A stretch of 64,000 nucleotides of DNA from Trichormus variabilis 0441 (GCF_009856605.1 NZ_CP047242.1:742001-806000), one strand, 5' to 3'; positions 44,395-54,331 are shown, numbered from the stretch's first letter. Numbers and translations: made by a program. Notes: generated by a model not told the origin, from the letters alone.

Positions 44395-47300
44395 TCAAGC
44401 AGATGTATTCGAGGATGATAACTTAATTCCCAAAACTTGAGTATAAGCTCCTCGTGCTTGAGTAACGCCGATTGTGCGTTCGGCTGATTCTATCATCGGA
44501 CGGCGCAAACTCACAACTATGAACTGTGCCTGTTGGGCTTGTTGTTTAATCATTCTTGACAATCGTTCTACGTTTGCCCCATCGAGGAACATATCTACTT
44601 CATCAAAGGCGTAAAAGGGTGAGGGGCGATAGCGTTGCAGGGCAAAGATAAAGCTTAAGGCGGTGAGGGATTTTTCACCACCGGACATGGAGGCGAGTCT
44701 TTGGACTGGTTTTCCTTTGGGGTGGGCGACTAAGTTCAAGCCACTGTTAAAGGGGTCTTCTGGGTTATCTAATTGCAGGTAGCCGTCGCCGTCAGACAGG
44801 GTGGCGAAGATGGATTGGAAATTTTCATTTACAGCGTCGAAGGCTTCTTTAAAGGCGATTTGGCGCAAGGTGGTGAAGTTTTCAATGCGGAGGAGTAATT
44901 CGGTGCGTTCTGCTTCTAGGGTCTCTAATTTTTGTGTGAGTTCTTCTAGACGCTTTTGGGTGCGTTCGTATTCTTCCAACGCCAGCATATTCACAGGTTC
45001 CATTGCTTGGAGACGTTTGGAGAGCGATCGCAATTCTTTCTGCAATTCTTCTAAGTCTACCTTGTCTGGGACTTCTGGCAAAGGGTTGGGCAGTTCTGGG
45101 ATTAGTTCCTGTAACTGGCTTTGTAAGGCGGTTACGTCTTCCCGGCGTTTGAGTTGGGTTTCTTCCAGCTTTTGGATTTCCCATTCTAATTGTTGCTGAC
45201 GTAGGAGATGCGACCGCACTTCTTGTTCAATTGTGTCGCGTTTTTGTTTTTCTACGCCCAGGTGTTGTTCTAGTTCGCTGAGTTTGGCGCGGGTTTGGGT
45301 GATTTGTGCGTTTATGGTTGTGGTTTGTTGGGAGACGCGATGAATCGCTTCTGTAGAAGTGGTTTGTTGGGTTTGATATTCGGTGATGCGTTGTTGGGCT
45401 TCTTGGATGCGTTCTTGTAAACGCTGTTGTTGATTTTCCAGATTTTTTAGGCGTTGTTCGGCTTCCCTAAAGGCGGTTTCCCGTTGTTGTATTTGTTGTT
45501 CTTGGGTTTTAATTGTCGCCTGAATTTGTTGCCATTCGCTGGGGGTTTGGGAGGCTTCTAACTCGGCTAGGGTATGGCGTAGTTGTTGTAATTGGCTTTC
45601 TTGTCCTGGTAACTCCCTATCCAGAATTTCCAGACGAGATTGGGCTGTGGTAAATTTTTCGGTGTTTTGGGTGAGTTGCGATCGCGTCCCTGCTAATTGG
45701 GCTGTTAAAGTTTTAATATCTTTTTGTAACTGTTCCAGCTGTAACTGCTGTTCTCGCCTTGCTTGTCGGGTTTCGGTGAGTTCTTGGGATAGTTGTTTGG
45801 TTTTGATGGATAAATTAGCGATCGCATCACCACAACGGTTTAAAATCCGATCAATATCGGCTAAACGCTGTTTTAAACCAATGGCTTCATCTGATTCTGC
45901 GGCTTCGGTGTTACCAAACCGTAGGGAGGAACGCTGGTTACTACTTCCCCCAGTCATCGCGCCACTGGTTTCTAGTAGTTCCCCATCCAAGGTGACGATG
46001 CGATATAAGCCGAGATTTTTCCGCGCTGCTTCCAAGTTGGCGAAGACTACTGTATTACCAAAGACGTAATTGAAGATGTCTTTATAACGGCGATCGCAGT
46101 CTACCAAATTCACGGCATAGTTAATGAAACCATTAGCTAAACGCAGCGTTGCATCCTGGGTAAATTTGTGAGCCTGAATTTTATTTAACGGTAAAAACGT
46201 TGCTCTCCCAGCCCGTTTTTGTTTGAGTAGTTCAATCCCGGCGGCTGCTATACCATCATCTTCCACCACAATGTGTCCCAGCCGCGCCCCAGCCGCAATT
46301 TCTAACGCTAATTGAAACTTGGGTTCTACCCGTCCCAAATGTACCACCAAGCCGCACACCCCAGGCATTCCTGACTGGATAATCACCTTACTGGCTTGAG
46401 TTCCTTGTACCTCTTGCTGTGCTTGTGCTTGCGCCTCAATTCTATCTAGCTGACGTTGTTTGTCTCGTTGTTCTTGCAATAGCCGCTTTTGGGTATCTTG
46501 CTGGATTTGTAATTCCTGTTCTGTGGCTGCAAGATTTTGGGCTAAATCTTGGATGGGTTCACTAGAAGAGTTAAATTCTGTTTCTATGCGTTCACAATCA
46601 GCTTGTTTCTCCGCCAATTGCGGTTCCAAATTAGCAATTAACTCTGTTTGCTCCCCAATTAACTGCTGTAACTGGTGATTCCGTTCCCGCAGTTGCGCCT
46701 GTTCTGTACGTTGCGGTTCCAGAGTTTGCAACACAGCCTCAATTTGCCGGTTTAACGCCGTTTGTTGTTGTACCCAGGCTTCCGAGGCTGAGGCGATTTC
46801 TGCTGCGGCTTCACGGGACTTTTCCAAAGCTTGTTGTGCTTCATCCCGTTGCTGCTGACAATAAACAATCGATTGTCTTTCTAAATCCTGTGCTTGCGCC
46901 AGTTCACCCAAACCTTGCTGATGTTGTTGGATATCTTGCTGAGTTTGCGTCAAACGTTTGGTAGTTTCTTGCAAAGCCGTTTCTAACTCCGTTTGCTGAC
47001 GCTGGAGTTGCTTTCGTTCCGCTTCTTGGGTAGCTAGGGTAGATTGTACCGCCAGCAGTTCCTCTTCCCCCATTGCTTTCACATGAGCATTTAGCTGTTC
47101 CAATTCAGCCGTTTTTTGAGAAATTTCCGTATTTAAGCTTGCCAGATGAGTTGTCAGTTCCCCATAATGGCGATCGCCTGCTTGAATATCTGTAACTAAC
47201 TTCTCTTGTTGTGCTTGTAGGGAACGCCAAGATAATACCGCTTCCCAACATTGCTTTTCTAAAAACTCCGTGCGTAACTTTTGATACCTCTCCGCCTTCG

Positions 47301-48021
47301 CTCGGTCTTGGGAAAGGCGATCGCGTTGTAAAGTTAACTCAGACTCAATAATCCGACAACTATCTTCCTTATCCTTCACCTCATCCAAAGTTCCCTTGGC
47401 TTGGTGAATCTTCCTATCAAAGGCCGCCACCCCCGCCAACTCATCAATAATTTCCCGCCGTTCCTTCCCCTTCATGGAAATAATGCTGGTGACATCCCCT
47501 TGCAACACCACGTTATAACCTTCAGGGTAAATCCGCAGCCTCTCCAACTCCTCATGTAACTCTGTCTGCGTCGCCGCAACCCCATTGATGTAGTAATTCG
47601 AGGTATAACTACCCTGATGGGTCACCCGCAGTTTCCGAGTTACACTCCATTCTGTGGCTCTGTGACCATTCCCATTTACACTAGGCGCTTCATCCTGGGA
47701 TAATTCTTCATCACCACTGACAGATGAAAATTGATCACTCGCATCCACCAAATCAGATAAATCAAATGTCACCGTCACCACAGCTTCCACCGCCGAGCGA
47801 CTTTTCGCCGTTTGAGTATTATTAACCAAATCGGGTAAGCGGTCTGCTCGCATCCCCTTAGAACTAGCCAGTCCCAAACAAAACAACAGCGCATCCAAAA
47901 TATTAGACTTACCCGAACCATTAGGCCCAGATACGACAGTGAACCCCGACAGCAATGGGACAGAGGTCGTACCGCCGAAGGATTTGAAATTGGTAAGTTC
48001 TACGCGCTTAATATGCACCAT
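44395..48021 (-). CDS. smc: chromosome segregation protein SMC
   Basis: A 1208-residue condensin ATPase. Walker A is GPNGSGKSNILDALLF near residue 35. Long coiled coils (about 170-500 and 690-1020, rich in Gln, Glu, Leu) flank a hinge at about 540-680 (GVCGLVVHLGRVEPKF...FLPLNKI). The C-terminal ABC signature is SMSGGEKSLTALSFIFALQ and Walker B is PFYAFDEVDMFLDG. It organises and separates chromosomes with ScpA/ScpB, not in this window. The linked PRC-barrel gene lies downstream. Confidence 0.97.
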   Translation of the reverse strand: MVHIKRVELTNFKSFGGTTSVPLLSGFTVVSGPNGSGKSNILDALLFCLGLASSKGMRADRLPDLVNNTQTAKSRSAVEAVVTVTFDLSDLVDASDQFSSVSGDEELSQDEAPSVNGNGHRATEWSVTRKLRVTHQGSYTSNYYINGVAATQTELHEELERLRIYPEGYNVVLQGDVTSIISMKGKERREIIDELAGVAAFDRKIHQAKGTLDEVKDKEDSCRIIESELTLQRDRLSQDRAKAERYQKLRTEFLEKQCWEAVLSWRSLQAQQEKLVTDIQAGDRHYGELTTHLASLNTEISQKTAELEQLNAHVKAMGEEELLAVQSTLATQEAERKQLQRQQTELETALQETTKRLTQTQQDIQQHQQGLGELAQAQDLERQSIVYCQQQRDEAQQALEKSREAAAEIASASEAWVQQQTALNRQIEAVLQTLEPQRTEQAQLRERNHQLQQLIGEQTELIANLEPQLAEKQADCERIETEFNSSSEPIQDLAQNLAATEQELQIQQDTQKRLLQEQRDKQRQLDRIEAQAQAQQEVQGTQASKVIIQSGMPGVCGLVVHLGRVEPKFQLALEIAAGARLGHIVVEDDGIAAAGIELLKQKRAGRATFLPLNKIQAHKFTQDATLRLANGFINYAVNLVDCDRRYKDIFNYVFGNTVVFANLEAARKNLGLYRIVTLDGELLETSGAMTGGSSNQRSSLRFGNTEAAESDEAIGLKQRLADIDRILNRCGDAIANLSIKTKQLSQELTETRQARREQQLQLEQLQKDIKTLTAQLAGTRSQLTQNTEKFTTAQSRLEILDRELPGQESQLQQLRHTLAELEASQTPSEWQQIQATIKTQEQQIQQRETAFREAEQRLKNLENQQQRLQERIQEAQQRITEYQTQQTTSTEAIHRVSQQTTTINAQITQTRAKLSELEQHLGVEKQKRDTIEQEVRSHLLRQQQLEWEIQKLEETQLKRREDVTALQSQLQELIPELPNPLPEVPDKVDLEELQKELRSLSKRLQAMEPVNMLALEEYERTQKRLEELTQKLETLEAERTELLLRIENFTTLRQIAFKEAFDAVNENFQSIFATLSDGDGYLQLDNPEDPFNSGLNLVAHPKGKPVQRLASMSGGEKSLTALSFIFALQRYRPSPFYAFDEVDMFLDGANVERLSRMIKQQAQQAQFIVVSLRRPMIESAERTIGVTQARGAYTQVLGIKLSSSNTSA

Positions 48022-48291
48022 GCAGTGCTAGTTAACTGAATGTTAATGAAGAACAAGTGTATCAATTAATGAAAAATTCTCAAGTAGTCTCAGGGAAAAT
48101 TTAGAATAGTCACACTGCCGAGGCTCAAAGAACCCATAGCAGGTAAAGAGAGTTTAACAGCGAATTGCCGCAATTGGTATAGTTTCAATCAGCTGAGTCA
48201 GCTGAGATTTTAGTTACCAAAATTGTCAACTATCATTTTTTCACGCTGTTATTGACTGGTTTGCCAACAGTTGTTAGATGTGATTTGATGA

Positions 48292-48483
48292 ACCATTCGT
48301 CTGCGATTCCCGAATTTCTTGGGAGAAAATATTCTAATTTCCCCTGAACAGCAGAATATTGATGAACTAATTTTAATTGCGGAAGAACTTTTTGATAACG
48401 AGTATCAAAACCTAATTACCTTTGCCTATAACAAAGCGGGGATTCTTACCCTTCAACTGCATAAAGCTTATCACCCAAAATGA
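48292..48483 (+). pseudogene. possible gene remnant
   Basis: In the 620-bp gap between smc and the first NDH-2 gene, one frame stays open from a TGA at 48289 to TGA 48481-48483. The predicted peptide includes LGENILISPEQQNID, ELILIAEELFDNEY and FAYNKAGILTLQLHKAY, which looks protein-like. The only plausible start is TTG 48319 without a ribosome site. I do not know the family; it is most likely the tail of a lost gene. Confidence 0.35.
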
Positions 48484-48644
48484 TAACTAATACAACTATG
48501 TAACTTAAATTACTCAATGTTTGTCTTTTTGGTAACTTTAAGCAATTTTTTATATGTTCAAAATAAACAGAAATAATTGTGACATTTTTGATACAAATTT
48601 GTTAAGAATAGTTACAGCACTCGTAACACTAGGAAATAATTCTT

Positions 48645-50006
48645 ATGGTTGAAGCACTTGATAACAACCCACCACATAAAGTTGTGATTGTCGGTGGCGG
48701 TTTTGGTGGATTGTATGCAGCAAAAGCCCTGGCTAAAGCTAAAGTAGACGTGACTCTCATCGACAAGCGGAACTTTCACCTATTTCAGCCACTACTTTAT
48801 CAAGTTGCAACAGGGACGCTATCACCAGCAGATATTTCCTCGCCTTTACGCGCAGTATTAAGTAAAAGCAAGAATACCCAAGTATTGCTGGGAGAAGTGA
48901 GCGATATTGACCCAGAAGCACAAGAATTGGTCATGGGTGATGAAAAAATTCCCTACGATACCTTAATTGTCGCCACTGGTGCAAAGCATTCCTACTTTGG
49001 TAAAGATAACTGGGAAGAGTTTGCACCTGGGTTGAAAACTGTAGAAGACGCTATCGAAATGCGTCGCCGCATCTTTACAGCTTTTGAAGCAGCCGAAAAA
49101 GAAAAAGACCCCGCAAAGCGTCGTGCTTGGTTGACCTTTGTGGTTGTCGGTGGCGGCCCTACTGGTGTAGAGTTAGCAGGAGCGATCGCAGAATTAGCCT
49201 ACAAAACCCTTAAAGAAGATTTCCGCAACATCGACACCACCGAAACCCAAGTCATCCTCCTGGAAGGCTTAGATAGAGTCCTCCCTCCCTTTGCACCAGA
49301 ATTATCCCAGGAAGCGGAAATATCCTTAAAGCAGTTGGGTGTGGTTGTCCAGACAAAAACCTTGGTAACCAATATTGAGAATGATATCGTCACCCTCAAA
49401 CAAGGTGAAGAAGTAAAACAAATTGCCTCCAAGACTGTATTATGGGCAGCAGGTGTGAAAGCATCAGCTATGGGTAAAGTTTTAGCTGAACGAACTGGGG
49501 TAGAATGCGATCGCGCTGGCCGAGTCATCGTAGAATCAGACTTAAGCATTAAGGGACACAGCAATATTTTTGTTGTGGGAGACTTAGCCAACTTCTCTCA
49601 CCAAAATGGTAAACCCCTCCCTGGTGTTGCACCCGTCGCCAAACAAGAAGGTGAATACGTCGCCGCATTGGTTCAAAAACGCCTGCAAGGTCAAACTTTA
49701 CCAGCATTTAACTACACTGATAAGGGTAGTCTAGCGATGATTGGACAAAATGCTGCCGTTGTCGATTTAGGCTTCATCAAACTTAAAGGCTTCTTTGCAT
49801 GGTTGTTCTGGTTAGTGATTCACATCTACTTCCTCATTGAGTTTGATAATAAGTTAGTAGTCATGATTCAATGGGTATGGAATTATGTGACTCGCAATCG
49901 TGGCGCTAGATTGATTACAGGCCAAGAAGTCGCTCTAGAGGTAAAAGCTGTCAACAATAACGGTCATTATCAGGCTACAGAAAAGAGGTTGCCGGTTAAT
50001 GTCTAG
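48645..50006 (+). CDS. ndbB: type II NAD(P)H dehydrogenase (NDH-2), copy 1
   Basis: A 453-residue FAD enzyme that passes electrons from NAD(P)H to quinone without pumping protons, or senses redox state. FAD motif VVIVGGGFGGLYAAKAL, second dinucleotide motif FVVVGGGPTGVELAGAIAEL, FAD-closing GHSNIFVVGDLANF. The C-terminal hydrophobic region (LKGFFAWLFWLVIHIYFLIEF) should bind the membrane. A paralogue lies 770 bp downstream on the same strand, with most residues identical. Calling it ndbB is tentative among the ndb paralogues. Confidence 0.88.
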   Translation: MVEALDNNPPHKVVIVGGGFGGLYAAKALAKAKVDVTLIDKRNFHLFQPLLYQVATGTLSPADISSPLRAVLSKSKNTQVLLGEVSDIDPEAQELVMGDEKIPYDTLIVATGAKHSYFGKDNWEEFAPGLKTVEDAIEMRRRIFTAFEAAEKEKDPAKRRAWLTFVVVGGGPTGVELAGAIAELAYKTLKEDFRNIDTTETQVILLEGLDRVLPPFAPELSQEAEISLKQLGVVVQTKTLVTNIENDIVTLKQGEEVKQIASKTVLWAAGVKASAMGKVLAERTGVECDRAGRVIVESDLSIKGHSNIFVVGDLANFSHQNGKPLPGVAPVAKQEGEYVAALVQKRLQGQTLPAFNYTDKGSLAMIGQNAAVVDLGFIKLKGFFAWLFWLVIHIYFLIEFDNKLVVMIQWVWNYVTRNRGARLITGQEVALEVKAVNNNGHYQATEKRLPVNV

Positions 50007-50064
50007 GATTAAACAGGTAATTGGTAATGCTTAAAATAGTTACCGTGTGACCGAAGAAATAAAA

Positions 50065-50117
50065 GTAGGGTGGGCAATGCCCACCTTATTATGGTTTTGG
50101 TGGGGCAATACCCATCC
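50065..50117. repeat. GTAGGGTGGGCAATGCCCACC repeat
   Basis: A palindromic unit (50065-50085) followed by a degenerate half (TGGGGCAATACCCATCC). It lies in the 769-bp gap between the tandem NDH-2 genes, which also holds a REP palindrome and a dispersed repeat but no gene. The last 400 bp before the second gene are AT-rich. Confidence 0.75.
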
Positions 50118-50196
50118 TAAAAATACTTAATACCAATTCAATTAATGATTGCAAAACATCCTTAGGTGAAGATGCGATGAATCCTTTGGATGAAGA

Positions 50197-50216
50197 AGAC
50201 GCGATGAATCGCGTCT
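50197..50216. repeat. REP-like palindrome AGACGCGAT/ATCGCGTCT
   Basis: A 20-bp palindrome followed by CTACA, like 43291-43310. A related half-unit (GATGCGATGAATCC) lies just upstream. Confidence 0.85.
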
Positions 50217-50265
50217 CTACAAATGGTTTATTTGTCGCATTTTTTTTCAAATTGGTATAACTTTT

Positions 50266-50343
50266 TATAGCTATCGCCAGTAGTGTTAGGACATCAATAG
50301 ATGATACAATCTAGACACAATAAAACTTTTAACCCAGTCCCCA
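50266..50343 (-). repeat. dispersed repeat of about 77 bp, copy B
   Basis: Reverse-complement copy of the element at 43187-43263, about 90 percent alike by eye, in the gap between the two NDH-2 genes. The two copies are about 7 kb apart and in opposite orientation. Confidence 0.8.
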
Positions 50344-50775
50344 GCTATAATTCATTCTTTCTAATTACTTATTAGCCTGAAATTTGTGGAATAGGTATCT
50401 TGCTTTATGGAGGCAAAATACTTATTCCACAATTATTTTTAGCTTATAAGTTTACATATATTTCTTAATATATTTGAGAGTATTTGCTCACTATTAATAA
50501 AAATAATTAGTTAGATATTTATTCTCAATAAAAACATAGTTCTGGCAAGAAAATTAAACATGATTTGGTCAATTATACCTAATAGATAAACTTTAAGATG
50601 CCTACAAAATAGGAGTTTCAATATAGCAAATAGAAAATAACGTCTTGTGAATAGTAAATTTGATTAATTTAATTATTTTTACAATTGTTCAAAACAAGCG
50701 GTAACAAATCTCATAACTTTGTTACAAATCAATTAAGAATAGTTACATTTCTCTGAACGCAAGGAAATTTTTATT

Positions 50776-52137
50776 ATGGTAGCTTCACTTGAACCACATC
50801 AGGTTGTAATCGTTGGTGGTGGCTTTGGTGGACTGTATGCAGCAAAAGCACTGGCTAAAGCTAATGTAAATGTTACTCTCATCGATAAACGTAACTTTCA
50901 CTTATTTCAGCCACTTTTATATCAAGTTGCGACAGGTACGCTATCACCGGCTGATATTTCCGCACCATTGCGCTCTGTACTCAGCAAAAGTAAGAATACA
51001 AAAGTGTTGCTGGGAGAAGTTAATGATATTGATCCCAAGGTACAACAAATTATTGTTGGTGATAAAGTAGTCCCTTATGACACCTTAATTGTCGCCACAG
51101 GTGCAAAGCATTCTTATTTTGGTAAGGATAATTGGCAAGAATTAGCGCCTGGCTTGAAAACTGTGGAAGATGCGATAGAAATGCGTCGCCGGATATTTGG
51201 CGCATTTGAAGCCGCAGAAAAAGAAACAGACCCCGAAAAACGCAAGGCTTTCTTGACTTTTGTGATTGTGGGTGGTGGCCCTACAGGAGTAGAATTAGCT
51301 GGAGCGATCGCCGAGTTAGCATACAAAACTCTCCAAGAAGATTTCCGCAATATTAACACCTCAGAAACCAGAATATTACTATTGCAAGGTGGCGATCGCA
51401 TCCTCCCACACATTGCACCAGAATTATCCCAAGCAGCCACAACATCTCTGCGAGAGTTCGGTGTGGTTGTCCAGACAAAAACAAGAGTGACAAGTATTGA
51501 AAACGACATCGTTACCTTTAAGCAAGGCGATGAATTGCAAACAATAACCTCCAAGACAATATTATGGGCAGCAGGTGTGAAAGCATCGGCGATGGGGCAA
51601 GTTTTAGCCCAACGAACTGGGGTAGAATGCGATCGCGCCGGACGAGCGATCGTTGAACCAGACTTAAGTATTAAAGGACACAAAAATATTTTTGTTGTGG
51701 GAGACTTAGCTAACTTCTCGCACCAAAACGGTCAACCTCTTCCTAGTGTTGCACCAGTCGCCATCCAAGAAGGTGAATACGTCGCCAAATTGATTAAAAA
51801 ACGCTTGCAAGGTAAAACTCTGCCAGCCTTCAAATATAATGATCACGGTAGCCTAGCGATGATTGGGCAAAATGCAGCCGTTGTAGACTTAGGCTTAGTC
51901 AAGTTGCAAGGCTTCTCTGCATGGGCATTCTGGCTATTAATTCACATCTACTTCCTCATTGAGTTTGACAGCAAATTATTAGTCATGATTCAGTGGGCGT
52001 GGAACTACTTCACTCGCAAACGTGGTTCAAGATTGATTACTGGAAAAGAATCACTAGCATTTGCCAACAATTTTGACGATAGCAACGCTACAAATAATTA
52101 CGCAGCAGCCAGCAATAGACAGCCACTAAATGTCTAG
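50776..52137 (+). CDS. type II NAD(P)H dehydrogenase (NDH-2), copy 2
   Basis: A 453-residue paralogue of the preceding gene with the same motifs (VVIVGGGFGGLYAAKAL, FVIVGGGPTGVELAGAIAEL, GHKNIFVVGDLANF) and membrane-binding C-terminus. Differences cluster in the middle (LLLQGGDRILPHIAPEL versus LLEGLDRVLPPFAPEL) and the tail. The pair arose by tandem duplication, and both copies look intact. The long gap between them implies separate promoters and perhaps different regulation. A HIP1 hairpin terminator follows. Confidence 0.88.
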   Translation: MVASLEPHQVVIVGGGFGGLYAAKALAKANVNVTLIDKRNFHLFQPLLYQVATGTLSPADISAPLRSVLSKSKNTKVLLGEVNDIDPKVQQIIVGDKVVPYDTLIVATGAKHSYFGKDNWQELAPGLKTVEDAIEMRRRIFGAFEAAEKETDPEKRKAFLTFVIVGGGPTGVELAGAIAELAYKTLQEDFRNINTSETRILLLQGGDRILPHIAPELSQAATTSLREFGVVVQTKTRVTSIENDIVTFKQGDELQTITSKTILWAAGVKASAMGQVLAQRTGVECDRAGRAIVEPDLSIKGHKNIFVVGDLANFSHQNGQPLPSVAPVAIQEGEYVAKLIKKRLQGKTLPAFKYNDHGSLAMIGQNAAVVDLGLVKLQGFSAWAFWLLIHIYFLIEFDSKLLVMIQWAWNYFTRKRGSRLITGKESLAFANNFDDSNATNNYAAASNRQPLNV

Positions 52138-52224
52138 TTGTTCCATGATTAATTCCGTCGTAGGGTTGTGCAAGTGTACAACCCTACACTTATTGATATA
52201 AAAATTTTAGTCTGTATAGAAATT

Positions 52225-52261
52225 ATGCGATCGCCTAACTATCCATGAGAGGCGATCGCAT
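52225..52261. terminator. HIP1-based hairpin terminator
   Basis: ATGCGATCGCCT (52225-52236) pairs perfectly with AGGCGATCGCAT (52250-52261), followed by T- and A-rich sequence. It lies between convergent genes (NDH-2 copy 2 and the 52283 gene). Confidence 0.75.
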
Positions 52262-52282
52262 TTATAAAAATATTTCCCTTCT

Positions 52283-52669
52283 TTAGCCCCTGTCCTCACC
52301 AAATCGTTTTTGCAACGTCAACCAATCCTGTGGCTGCATAATAAATTTGGAAATAGGTAAGCGTTTCCACTCACCATCTTGTTTGAGTAATATCTTTTTG
52401 TGTGCTATTTTTACGTCTTCAGGAGCATTGTAACCGTAGACGCGTTGTGGCCATCCTAAAGGTGTGTGAATAATAAACTGTTTATCTTCGACGGTGATAT
52501 AAGGTTTATGCCAATATGCCCACCCTAAGAAGATGATGATAATTCCAATGATGATGCTAATGCTGAATTGACCTCTAACCAGGAGAATGCCGCCCAAAAC
52601 TAAATTTAATAACCCTAAGGGAATGAATATATAGCCGAAAGTTTTGTTGTAATGCAGTCTCATCATCAA
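52283..52669 (-). CDS. small membrane protein, unknown
   Basis: A 128-residue protein with two transmembrane helices (about 12-30 and 37-52, FIPLGLLNLVLGGILLV and ISIIIGIIIIFLGWAYW) and a soluble beta-rich C-terminal part (YITVEDKQFIIHTPLGWPQRVYGYNAPEDVKI). It resembles small bacterial-PH-like membrane proteins in layout but I cannot confirm that. The start may be any of the first three Met residues. Confidence 0.75.
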   Translation of the reverse strand: MMMRLHYNKTFGYIFIPLGLLNLVLGGILLVRGQFSISIIIGIIIIFLGWAYWHKPYITVEDKQFIIHTPLGWPQRVYGYNAPEDVKIAHKKILLKQDGEWKRLPISKFIMQPQDWLTLQKRFGEDRG

Positions 52670-52783
52670 GTTCTCATTGGCTTGTAATTGATCTGATCAA
52701 AGATAACAGCCAGACCAAGCCATAGTCAGGAGTAAAACAGTTAAAATCTCGGTGCGAAAACTAACAAAATCAAAGACACAACC

Positions 52784-53482
52784 ATGATTGACCTTTACTA
52801 TTGGACAACCCCAAACGGCCACAAAATCACTATCTTCTTAGAAGAAGTCGGCTTACCCTACAACATCATCCCCATAAACATCGGTGCTGGCGACCAATTC
52901 CAGCCAGAATTTCTCAAAATCTCCCCGAATAATCGCATTCCCGCCATTTTTGACAATGAACCAGCAGATGGGGGTGCAGCGATTTCTGTGTTTGAGTCTG
53001 GTGCTATATTGTTGTATTTGGCAGAAAAAACCGGAAAATTAATTCCCCAAAGTATTAGGGGACGTACAGAGGTTCTACAATGGCTATTCTGGCAAATGGC
53101 AGGATTAGGCCCAATGGCCGGACAAAACCACCACTTTAGTAGTTATGCACCTGAAAAAATTGAGTATGCCATTAACCGCTACGTCAATGAAACAGGGCGC
53201 TTGTATGCAGTGTTGGATAAACGCCTTGCAGATAGAGAGTTTGTTGCTGGTGAATACTCTATTGCCGATATCGCTGCTTATCCTTGGATTGTGCCTTATG
53301 AACGCCAAAGCCAAAATTTAGAAAATTTTCCCCATCTCAAACGTTGGTTCGAGACAATTCAAATACGTCCGGCGGTCATTCGCGCCTATGAAAAAGCAGA
53401 AGCTTTTAAAAATCAGGCGCTAGATATTGAAAAGTCCCGAAACTTGTTATTTAACCAGTCAGCGAATACTATTCAGCGCTGA
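52784..53482 (+). CDS. glutathione S-transferase family protein (YfcG/Ure2-like)
   Basis: A 232-residue GST. The thioredoxin-fold N-terminus has LYYWTTPNGHKITIFLEEVGLPY and the cis-Pro NNRIPAIFD. The glutathione site SxS/ESGAILLYLAEKTGKL follows, then the helical domain (QWLFWQMAGLGPMAGQNHHF, YSIADIAAYPWI). The TPNGHK start and GPMAGQ match the nu-class YfcG/YghU disulfide reductases. It probably acts on disulfides or peroxides in the cytoplasm. Confidence 0.92.
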   Translation: MIDLYYWTTPNGHKITIFLEEVGLPYNIIPINIGAGDQFQPEFLKISPNNRIPAIFDNEPADGGAAISVFESGAILLYLAEKTGKLIPQSIRGRTEVLQWLFWQMAGLGPMAGQNHHFSSYAPEKIEYAINRYVNETGRLYAVLDKRLADREFVAGEYSIADIAAYPWIVPYERQSQNLENFPHLKRWFETIQIRPAVIRAYEKAEAFKNQALDIEKSRNLLFNQSANTIQR

Positions 53483-53619
53483 AGTATGAGGGAAATTTGA
53501 TAGTTTTCTTAATTATTCTTCTTTTTGGTCGAGTTACTTATGTCCTGAGTAGGGTTAAACACCTGATCTGTGTTTGTTACGGTTGCTAATGACATTCGTT
53601 CATAGCAATCGTAATCATT

Positions 53620-54111
53620 ATGACTTTTACACAAACAGGTGATCCCACTATTCGTAAATATGTCCAATCATGGCAGAAATTGGATGTAGACGAACAATTG
53701 GCTTTGTTTTGGTTTATCTACAAAGAAATGGGCGGCGCAATTACACCAGCAGCCCCTGGCGCTAGCACCGTTTCCCCAGCAATTGCCGAAGGTTTATTTA
53801 ATCAAGTCAAAGAATTGAATCATGAACAGCAATTGCAATTACAACGCGACTTGATTCGACGTGTAGATAACCAACTAAGCCGCGAATACGGCTCTTTGGG
53901 TGATACCACTAAGCTACTGTTTTGGTATCTTTTATCTCAAGGTATGGAAAATGCAACGATAGTTCCTTTTCCTGCTGGTTATACACTGTCTTCAGAATCC
54001 CAAGAACTGCTGGAAGGAATCAAAGGCTTAGGTTTTGAACAGCAGATTACTCTTTTCCGTGATTACGTTTCTCCAATGGGTGCTGAAGCAAAAGCAGGTG
54101 CGGAAATTTAG
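53620..54111 (+). CDS. helical carotenoid protein (OCP N-terminal-domain homologue)
   Basis: A 163-residue all-helical protein matching the N-terminal domain of the orange carotenoid protein, without its NTF2-like C-terminal sensor. Carotenoid-tunnel segments are visible: VQSWQKLDVDEQLALFWFIYKEMGGAITPAAPGAS and LGDTTKLLFWYLLSQGME. HCPs bind carotenoid; members act as singlet-oxygen quenchers or phycobilisome quenchers depending on clade. There is no CTD homologue or ketolase gene beside it. Neighbouring GST and Usp genes fit a photoprotective setting. Confidence 0.93.
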   Translation: MTFTQTGDPTIRKYVQSWQKLDVDEQLALFWFIYKEMGGAITPAAPGASTVSPAIAEGLFNQVKELNHEQQLQLQRDLIRRVDNQLSREYGSLGDTTKLLFWYLLSQGMENATIVPFPAGYTLSSESQELLEGIKGLGFEQQITLFRDYVSPMGAEAKAGAEI

Positions 54112-54150
54112 GATTTTCCGATAGGGTTCATATTTTTTGAAATACAGATA

Positions 54151-54196
54151 GCAATGCCCACCTTATTATGGTATTGGTGGGCATTGCCTACCCTAC
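54151..54196. repeat. GCAATGCCCACC/GGTGGGCATTGC palindrome
   Basis: Two arms, GCAATGCCCACC (54151-54162) and GGTGGGCATTGC near 54176-54187, enclose TTATTATGGTATT and end in CTACCCTAC. It is the longest copy of the family also seen at 38666, 40912 and 50065. Confidence 0.75.
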
Positions 54197-54242
54197 GTAC
54201 TGACCACACAAGGCTTTCTAGTCTGTCAAGTCGCTTCGCTCC

Positions 54243-54267
54243 AATTCAAAATTCAAAATTCAAAATT
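54243..54267. repeat. heptamer STRR (CAAAATT)n
   Basis: Three tandem CAAAATT units upstream of the second Usp gene. Confidence 0.85.
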
Positions 54268-54331
54268 AAAGACCCCACAGATAAATCCGGGGGCTTGTAT
54301 CCTTTTTTTGTTCGGTCAACAGCTATATATT

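Noticed and set aside
44801..46678. Ser/Arg-rich plus-strand frames across smc
   Set aside because: Antisense shadows of the Gln/Glu-rich coiled coils.
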